64,000 nucleotides of DNA from Neonectria sp. B-13. Lineage: Eukaryota; Ascomycota; Sordariomycetes; Hypocreales; Nectriaceae. Position 1 is the first letter of the stretch, and every line of letters starts with the position of its first letter. The notes under the pieces are model-generated. The model saw nothing but the letters and a program-made list of their open reading frames with translations, had not been told where the DNA came from and did no database searches. The stretch spans positions 4,281,296-4,345,295 of the forward strand of contig NOKP01000001.1 of NCBI GenBank assembly GCA_002682825.1, written 5' to 3'. Made by a program: the position numbers and the translations under genes. Below, piece after piece: positions 57,115 through 64,000 of this stretch.

Positions 57115-58274
57115 TTAAGACTTGCACTTGACTGTGGTTCCCAAGTCGTTCTTAATGATGGTGCCAATATCAATCTCAACAGTCTGGTTGGAGCTGGCAA
57201 GAGCAGCAGCAAAGTAGCTAAGATTCTCGCCGTCGTTCTTTACCGACTTGCCTAGCAGCTTGAATGGGATGATGCCCGTTTTGCAGTAGGCAGGCAGGGC
57301 AGCTGATTGGAGGATGGCAAGCTGGTCCATGGTGGCGGTAATGTTGAGGAAGTTGTCTCCAGGCTTGAGGAGCAAGTTTTCGATGTAGAGGGTACCGACC
57401 TCTTGGTCGCCGATGTAATTGTGGAAACTGACATTACCCTGGAAGTGTGGTGAGTAAAACGTTGCAAACGAAGTAATTTTTATGCGGGTAACTTACAATG
57501 TCTAGAGTGAAGACGGAGGCATTGGGGATGTTGGCGGTGCCGTTGAAGTTCTTGCCGTCGTCGTTCTTCTCGATGGAGATGTGTCCATTGGAGACCTCGG
57601 TGCCATCGAAATGGTTCAGGCCGTTGAGGGTCACCGTTTTCTTGAAGGTGACACCATACTTGCGGGATAGGCCATGGGGCTTGACCTTTGTCCTGCCGTT
57701 GATGGTGACACGTATAGTCTCGTTGTTGTGGAACCAGACGTTGAAGCGGGTGAAGGCCTTCATGTCGGTGATTTCGATGTCTTGACTGACGTTGACGACT
57801 TGGTGCTTGTTGGCATTGGTTTCCGGGAACTGGAGGGTCGCGAAGGGGGTGTGTGGCTCATAGTCCTCAAGGTACATGTCGCCCTCGAAGGAATCGATGT
57901 CGGCCTTGATACTGCCGTCGGTCTTGATGGTGGAGTTGATCTGCATGTGGTAGGCATTGCTCTCGGTCTGGAGGATGTTGACGCCTTGGATCTCGAGATC
58001 GGCGTCGTTCATCTTATTCTGAGCAATCTTGGGGACAATGACGAGGATGCTGCGAGACGTCCAGCTGGGTTAGCCCTTCCGAAACATCGACCTGGCCAAT
58101 GGGGATGGACGGGTTGTTTACTCACATTATGGGAACGGCCACCGCGACGAAGACGACAAAGAGGATGAGATAGATCCACCAAAAGCGCTTACAGTGTCGC
58201 GCGCATGTTGTTCTCTTCTTGGTCTTGATGACGGTGGGGTGCTCCGTCTGGGAGTAGTCCTGCTTGTCCGACAT
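57115..58274 (-). CDS. DUF3712 single-pass membrane protein
   Basis: Three exons (complement of 57115-57438, 57497-58049, 58126-58274) give 341 residues. A short cytosolic N-terminus (MSDKQDYSQTEHPTVIKTKK, then Arg- and Cys-rich) leads to one transmembrane helix at about 31-55 (FWWIYLILFVVFVAVAVPIM). The rest is a beta-rich extracytosolic domain with many Asn-X-Ser/Thr sites and conserved fungal DUF3712 blocks (QGVNILQTESNAYHMQINST, FATLQFPETNANKHQVVNVS, ENLLLKPGDNFLNITATMDQ). The topology suggests a type II protein at the vacuole or plasma membrane. DUF3712 proteins are widespread in ascomycetes and have no settled function; the fold is compared with LEA_2/WHy domains. The three junctions all keep frame. 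Confidence 0.82.
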
Positions 58275-61216
58275 GGTCGCGAATCAAACGGGAGTCGCTG
58301 TATGTTGTCTGTTGTCTGTTGTCTGTGGGTGTTGTGTTGAGGGGATGAACTCAGGCGACTGCGGGAAGGGAGGCAGGTAGGCAGGCAAGACTTGAGAAAC
58401 GACGGTGCGAATAGAGATCTGTCTTGCGGGCAATGTCGAGGAGTCAGTCCAATGGAGGCAAGCCAAACGTCAACCACAACGATTTGAAAAGAGAAAGGGA
58501 ACAACGCCAGAGTTAAGTAGTAGCACGACGCTGCACACGGCAAAGGGCATGCTGCTCTGCTGCACCTACGGCTACGGCACAGCGCAGTGGTGACTGGTTT
58601 CCCAGAGAGAGACTAGATCGCCATTGATCTCCTCGCCCATGTTCCTTTGCATCTCTACTCGGGCGTGGGCTTCCAAAATAGGCAATTGTCCGATGAGAAA
58701 AGACCGGCGCCATTCCCCAGGTTTGCCCCGCGTGGAGTCCATCTTGGAGCAAACGGAGGCGATGGAACCCATCGGGAGCCCCATCGCGCTTCTGGGGTAG
58801 CGCCAGAGAGCGCCATTCAGGGCTCCCTGGTCGTGTTGGCTTGGCCTTGGCCGCATCCTGGTTCGTCATTCATGCTAGCGAAAGGTCCCTTGTCGATTTC
58901 TCCTCCCTTCTCCTCCTGGGATTCGAGGTCCCTCGGCATCTTGTGACACCCACATGAAGGGAGGAGAAAAAAAAGAAAGAAGAGGAAGAGCCAACAACCG
59001 GAAGTGGCCCCATCCCTTCATTTCGCGACCGCAGGGCGTTGGCCGGTGAGACCACACACCCCCCCCTTGCTGAAGTGTGGAAGACGCTGTGGCCGCTGTG
59101 GACGCTGTGGCCGCTGTGGCGGACGGGGGAAGGGCCGAGCTGGGACGACAGTCAAGCAAGTCAAGAACTCTGCCGACGCTTGGCGTGGCTCGACGAAGGG
59201 TCTCGCCGCCTGCGCAACAGCCGACTGACTGACTGGTTTTGAAGCGATTTCCAATAAAGCGATCCTTACCGGCAGCCAACAAGTGACAATGCACGGGGAA
59301 CAATTAAAGCATCTAGGATGCAACCAGTCGCCGCTTTAAGCGAACACTCCCTTTTGGGTTGTGGTCAAGAGCCAAAGAGCCTTGAGTTGAGAGAACGAAG
59401 GTTGGTGGCAACCCTCCTCCTCCACGTTTGTCATGTGTCACCGAAAAACCCGTCATTCTTCAGCGAAGGGTGGCGTGCTCTGATGAATCGGGAAACTGGG
59501 ACAACAGAACTTCGAGGGGTTACAGACATGTTTCGAGAGTTGAGGACAAAAAGAATACCGGGCTTCCGTTCTGTGATGACAAGGTGCAGCTAACGGGAGA
59601 AGACCGAGAAGGTTGCCAGGTCGGAGACGTGGAACATCACATGTCAGGCACCAGAAGGCCCGGCTTACTGTGATCTGATTTCCGTGGTTGCACGCCCTGA
59701 AAGATGCCCGCATCCTGCATGTCGTCTTCTAAACGGGCTGGCCGCATCGGACAGTTCGACAGCCCTCCAGGACGAACGGCAGGTGGCGGGATGGAGCGAC
59801 AGAGAAGCTGAAGCAAGAAGCAGGAAAACAGTCATGGATGCAACAGACCAGCCGCCAACCACGCGACACCAACTTAGCCACACGCAGGAAGCCAAGCCAA
59901 TACGCCGCAAGAAAGGGCTCTTCTCTCTCTCTCTTCTCGGTGAGGGGTCGAATTGTCGCGTGTAGGTGGCCAGCCGAACGAGCGGCAAGGGAGCTAATCC
60001 CCGAAAGGATGGAGGGACAATCTCTTGATGGCTGCAAGTGCCAGCTTGTCAGCACTGCAGAACTTCCAAGTTCCCACGCCAATCTCTTCGACCGCCCCCT
60101 GCGAATTTTAAGGTTGGACGGATGGTGGCCAAACAAACGTCAAAGGTGCCCAATGGCTTCGCCAAGTCGACGATGCTGCAACGCGCCACTGCAACGTGGA
60201 TGTGTCAAGTCCGAGAGCCTCTTTCGACATGGGAGGCTCTCACGAAGCCAGAAGCTACGGCTAGGAGGATTTGTCTCTCCTGTTTTTGTTTTGTTTGCCA
60301 CGCTGGTTGCCCCATCTATTTTCTGTCTTGCTTTCTTTTTCAGCTGTGTGCTTCGTAAACTCCTCTCTGCACAAGCTCCGACCCGGGGAGGCGAAAAACA
60401 CCAGCCGGCCCGGTGGCCACCAACTAACAGTCAAAGCCAGGGGATACGAGAAGGGGAAGAAAGATTGTGATGGTGGTGGGTGGGTTGCTTCCCAGCTGGG
60501 GAACGCATGCGGCGTCAACTGGTGTCATTTGACTCCCCCGTCCCTGCAGAGGAGAAGCACCTATTCTAGCCTGCGCCATACACGACGATCATGGACATCT
60601 ACCCAAGATGGGACATGCTCCGATGAGAGACGCCCTCCCGTTGGCCAGTCCTGTCGATGACGGCCGGGGTCAAGCCTCCCGTCCCGGTCATTGTCACGAG
60701 CATTCGGGAGTTTGAGTGTTTGGGTTGAATTACTGGTGAGTGCTCTTGTTGTGCCGCAGGCCGGACATCCGAATTGAGCGAACGAATCAAGCAAGCTCAC
60801 CATGGTCTTCATATTCAATTCTTATACCAACATGGTCTAACATAACAAAACATCTGGGATGTTTCTCGCCCTTGCTTTACGGCGCTTGATGAGACCTTGA
60901 CTCAGCCATCAACCATCAGCCATCCCGTCATCCAACTCCTTCTCCCCTCTTTTCTCGGGGAGTTCTTCACATCAAGAAATACCTCTTTTCCCAACCTTCT
61001 CGTTTGTTCTCGACCTCGTTCCCGTATCCGCGTCGCCCTAAAAAACCCCCGGCGTAGCAAAATCCGGCTTGCATGGCGCCAGCGCAAGGCCATGCCCGAA
61101 AGCCCACCGCCGTCGCGGGCGCCCGCTCCGCCAGGGGTGGGGCTCCTTCGCCCGTGAAGCCGAGGCTCCGTTTGACATCTGAAATTGATGCGCTCTGCTC
61201 CGCTCCGAATAGTTCT
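58275..61216. other. 2.9 kb gene-poor stretch
   Basis: This stretch lies between the start of the DUF3712 gene and the 3' end of the cytochrome b2 gene, both minus. It has a 9-bp tandem repeat (59084-59119) and open frames of up to about 210 codons in overlapping phases with no conserved motif. A long 5' regulatory region, a noncoding RNA or a strongly diverged gene could be hidden here. Confidence 0.45.
59084..59119. repeat. 9-bp tandem repeat, four units
   Basis: Four units alternate ACGCTGTGG and CCGCTGTGG without gaps, then decay into CGG. This is a minisatellite in intergenic DNA. Confidence 0.8.
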
Positions 61217-62960
61217 TTACAACTTGGATCTTGACCACAGGCCTCTCCGCTCCAACCCCGGATCGCCATCGTAGATGTCTCGCTCCACACTGCGAGCGTT
61301 TATCTGCCGACCAAAGTTAGCTGAGATCGCCAAGGCCGGCGGAGTCTGGGGCGAAGTCTGGGGGGGGAAGTCTGGGGAGTCTGGGGGAGGATCTTACCAA
61401 TCTGGGGCCCAGCTCCGAGATGTTCTTGGCTCCCATCAGCCGCAGACAGCTCGCTGTCTCGCCCTCGAGAACTGTGAGTTTGCGCGTTAGTAAAGCGGCT
61501 TCCGTGGTTTGATCGTCCGATTTCAAAACTTACTCTCCAACACACGCTCGACACCGGCTTGGCCTCCGGCGCCGAGACCGAACAGCGCACCTCGTCCGAT
61601 GCCCACGCCCGTGGCACCGAGGCAAAGAGCCTTGACGATGTCCGTTCCCCGCCTGATACCACCGTCGACAAGAATCTCGAGCCTGCTCAACACCTCCGGG
61701 CAGTACTTGCGAACCTCGAGCAGCGTGTGAATGGCGGGCGGCGCCGTGTCGAGCGCGCGGCCGCCGTGGTTGGACAGGATGACGGCCTTGACCTGGGGCG
61801 CGTACTTGGCAGCCAGGTAAACGTCCTCATGAGTCTGCAGGCCTTTCAACACGATGGGCAGGTCAGTGTGCTTTGCCAGCCACGGCAGCGTCGTCTTCCA
61901 CGTCAAGTCGGCGGCAGTGCCGAAGAAGAGCTGCTGTCCCACGCCGCCCTTGGCCGGCGTGGCTTCACCGCTGGCGGGGCTCGTGTCGGAGAAGTCAAAG
62001 TTGGCCTTCTCATCGAGCTCGCGCTTTCCTGGGACGGGGGCGTCGAGAGTCAGGACGATGAACTTGTAGTGGTCGCGCATGGCGTTGATGCGCTTGAGCA
62101 TGGCCTCGCTCTTCTCGCGCTGGTTCTGGACGTACAGCTGCCAGCCAAAGACCTGGCCGGGAGCGGCGCCCTCTACAATCTGCTCGGGGGTCATGGAGGC
62201 GTTGTTGGAGACGATCTGCATGGCGCCGAAGCGAGCGCAGGCCTTGGCGATGCCGTGCTCGCCGTCGGGGTGGGCGAGACGGGCCATGGCAGCGGGAGCG
62301 ACGAAGATGGGGAGGCCGACCTTGTGGCCGAGGAAACTAGTGGTGAGGTCGCATGCGGTGCAGTCGACGAAGACGCGGGGGCGGAGGAGGATCTTCTGGT
62401 AGACGAGGTTGTTGAACGTCTTTGATTTCTGGTCGTCGCTGGCGGAGAAGTAGTAGGCCCAGGCCTTCCTGGAGATGCGCTTGGTGGCCTCGGCCTCAAT
62501 CTCGTCGAGGTTCATGAGGGAACCCAGCGGCGGCGGCGCATCCGAGTCCTTGTTGGTGTCCTTGGCGGCCTCGGAGGGCGCGAGCGAGTCCTCGTTGACG
62601 GTACCGAGAAAGTCCTCGGGGCTGAGGTTCTCCTCGAGGATGCCGGGCGGGTGGACGGGGTCGTATTCCTCGGTGGCATCCTTGCCGGCGAGCTTGAGGA
62701 TGATCTTCTTGCCGCCGGGGTGCTCGGGCAGGAAGTTTGTGACGTCGTAGACCTTGCCGTAGAGGACCACCCAGCAGCTGTCTGCGGTGTTATGTTTTGC
62801 CACTGGAGAGTGAAGCCGGGGAATGTTAGTGAAGGTAGGCAATGGGCGTGGGACGTGGTGTTTTGGCAATCGACGTGGCGTTTTGGCGTGGGACGTTGAG
62901 GGGGAAATGTGGTTTGAGAATGGGCGACGTACCTTCGGCGGCGTCAAAGACCTTGGCCAT
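61217..62960 (-). CDS. flavocytochrome b2-type L-lactate/2-hydroxyacid dehydrogenase
   Basis: Four exons (complement of 61217-61303, 61398-61471, 61534-62802, 62933-62960) give 485 residues. The enzyme oxidises L-lactate or a related 2-hydroxyacid with FMN and passes electrons to its own heme. The N-terminal cytochrome b5 domain (about 1-85) has [12 protein letters not shown] with heme ligand His37 and a second ligand His60 in DPVHPP. A linker leads to the FMN domain (about 120-480) with [37 protein letters not shown], the catalytic SNHGGRALD with His355, [15 protein letters not shown] and a C-terminal [18 protein letters not shown]. No mitochondrial presequence is seen before the b5 domain, unlike yeast Cyb2. 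The last intron has several C-rich AG candidates; the acceptor chosen gives the conserved tail. Confidence 0.9.
61340..61395. repeat. AGTCTGGGG repeats inside cytochrome b2 gene intron
   Basis: Four copies of AGTCTGGGG with variable spacing lie in the last intron (61304-61397). On the transcribed sense strand these read as CCCCAGACT, so each copy carries a CAG that could act as a decoy acceptor. The plus strand is G-rich enough to form a quadruplex. Confidence 0.65.
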
Positions 62961-63273
62961 GGCGCCTGCTGTCTCTGTGGGTGTTTGTGGGTGTGTGGCC
63001 GGTGTTTGGGAGAGGGACAGAGCTCAGAGAGGCAGACAGGAGGAGGGAACAATGCCCGGGTGTGTGTGTGTCTCTCTCTCTATCTTGCAACGATTGCGGT
63101 TGTTGAGATGGCGGTTGTTGTGGTTGTCGCGTTGAGCAAGAATTGGATGGAGTGGAGGAATCTATGAGACTCGGCGGCCATTGACCCGTTGGATTGGGGG
63201 GAAACGCCGGTAATTGGGATTTAGCTGCGGGAGTAGAGGCCGAAGAGAAGCGCGGCCTTGGACTTTGGGGGCG

Positions 63274-63356
63274 GGATGGATAATGGATAATGAATGGATG
63301 GATAGGTACGTAGATAGATAGGTAATGGATGGATGGATGAATGGATGGATGGATGG
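63274..63356. repeat. GGAT tetranucleotide microsatellite
   Basis: Imperfect (GGAT)n with GGATAAT and GATA interruptions covers about 80 bases, with a clean run of GGAT units at the right end. Confidence 0.75.
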
Positions 63357-63505
63357 CCGGGGCTAGTGAGCATTAGTGAGAAGCAAGTGGGTTAGGCGAA
63401 CTGCGGCTCTCTCTCTCTGTATCTTCTTTTCTCTAGCTTGCTCTCTCTCTGCGGGTGTTCGTCTCTCTCTCTTGGCCTCGTTTCTCGGAATGGTAGGTAA
63501 TCCCG

Positions 63506-63530
63506 GTGACGTGACGTGACGTGACGTGAC
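63506..63530. repeat. GTGAC x5 pentamer repeat
   Basis: Five perfect tandem GTGAC units, followed by G. The array also places four TGACGTGA-type palindromes (TGACGT, a CRE/bZIP-like core) side by side, so it could be a bZIP site cluster as well as a simple repeat. Confidence 0.75.
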
Positions 63531-64000
63531 GGACAAGGAGGAAGAAAAAAGAGATAGAAGGGAGAGAGAGAGAGAAAGGGGAAAAGAATAGTAGGAGAGT
63601 GGTAAGACGGGAGAGAAGCTCTGCTACAACCGACCCATGTCCTTGTAATGTCTTCACTTGGAGTAATTACGGATGCATTATCACCTCTCTGTCTTTCCGT
63701 CATCGGTTGTCGAGTCGAGAGACGGCTGATTGACGGTGACCATTCCATCCCGTCGATTTGCCCGGCCGGTGATTGGGCTGTTGAGCCACTGTAACCACTG
63801 GAATTACTGGGCCACCGGGTGCACTGGACCACTGGAACCGCCCATTTAGCGGCGGCCCCGGTTCTTGCCATCGGACTGGACACCGAGCTCGCCCGCCGAC
63901 CTCGTCCGACCACTGACCGCTGGCCGTTTGGCAGCGCGGCCAACCCCGGATTTCGCTGGGAAATGTCTGCACGAACAGCTCCCTCCCCCACTTTCCTTTC

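Larger units (their letters stand above)
62961..64000. other. intergenic right edge, repeat-rich
   Basis: This 1 kb contains the cytochrome b2 gene promoter and several simple repeats: GT then CT dinucleotides (63060-63082), a GGAT-type tetranucleotide tract (63274-63356) and a GTGAC pentamer array (63506-63530), plus purine-rich runs. No gene was seen before the window ends. Confidence 0.55.

Noticed and set aside
59838..60470. 210-codon plus-strand open frame
   Set aside because: No conserved motif; the same DNA is open in other phases. Likely chance.

Overview
This window is nuclear DNA from a filamentous ascomycete fungus (Pezizomycotina; a sordariomycete of the Hypocreales type is my best guess, by inference only). 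The signs are short GT-AG introns of mostly 50-130 bases with pyrimidine-rich or CTAAC/CTGAC-like 3' parts, compact genes on both strands, GC-rich coding sequence and fungal versions of many conserved eukaryotic proteins. I could build 24 protein-coding genes with exon coordinates that keep the reading frame. I found no convincing tRNA, rRNA, CRISPR array, intact transposon, secondary-metabolite cluster or viral sequence.

Layout. 1-2367: no gene seen. 2368-9286: three minus-strand genes, an STK19-family winged-helix protein, a SulP/STAS/cyclic-nucleotide-domain vacuolar-type transporter (Vsb1-like) and the GINS replication subunit Psf1. 9886-15727: translation elongation factor 1-beta, proteasome ubiquitin receptor Rpn13, the U2 snRNP factor Cus2/HTATSF1 and a luciferase-fold DUF5519 membrane protein. 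17620-24223: a DUF3405 type II membrane protein, the COPII cargo receptor Emp24 and the GTPase Arf1. 25331-32252: mitochondrial disaggregase Hsp78 divergent from ribosomal protein L6, then dipeptidyl peptidase III. 32253-37534 is a 5.3 kb stretch without a recognisable gene. 37535-45494: gluconokinase, branched-chain keto acid dehydrogenase E2, Atp10, the SNARE Gos1 and ribosomal protein L35. 46962-51170: a ZafA/Zap1-like zinc-finger regulator and a small N-myristoylated protein. 51552-58274: the RNA helicase Prp5, head-to-head with an SAP30BP/HCNGP protein, then a DUF3712 membrane protein. 58275-61216 is another long gene-free stretch. 61217-62960: flavocytochrome b2.

Themes. Most genes are housekeeping: translation (eEF1B, L6, L35), secretory traffic (Emp24, Arf1, Gos1), mitochondrial function (Hsp78, Atp10, BCKDH E2, cytochrome b2) and splicing (Cus2, Prp5, SAP30BP). 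Three splicing factors that act around U2 snRNP or 3' splice-site recognition lie within 43 kb. Points that most deserve a second look are the tandem cysteine-rich repeats in the zinc regulator, an MBF/E2F-like motif cluster upstream of PSF1, a second in-frame start that would give DPP3 a mitochondrial presequence, a 9-base microexon in DPP3, an optional in-frame intron in PRP5, a perfect 18-bp inverted repeat and a 20-bp tandem repeat in intergenic DNA, and a 9-mer (TACGGAGTA) that recurs only between genes. I did not find a clearly new biological system.
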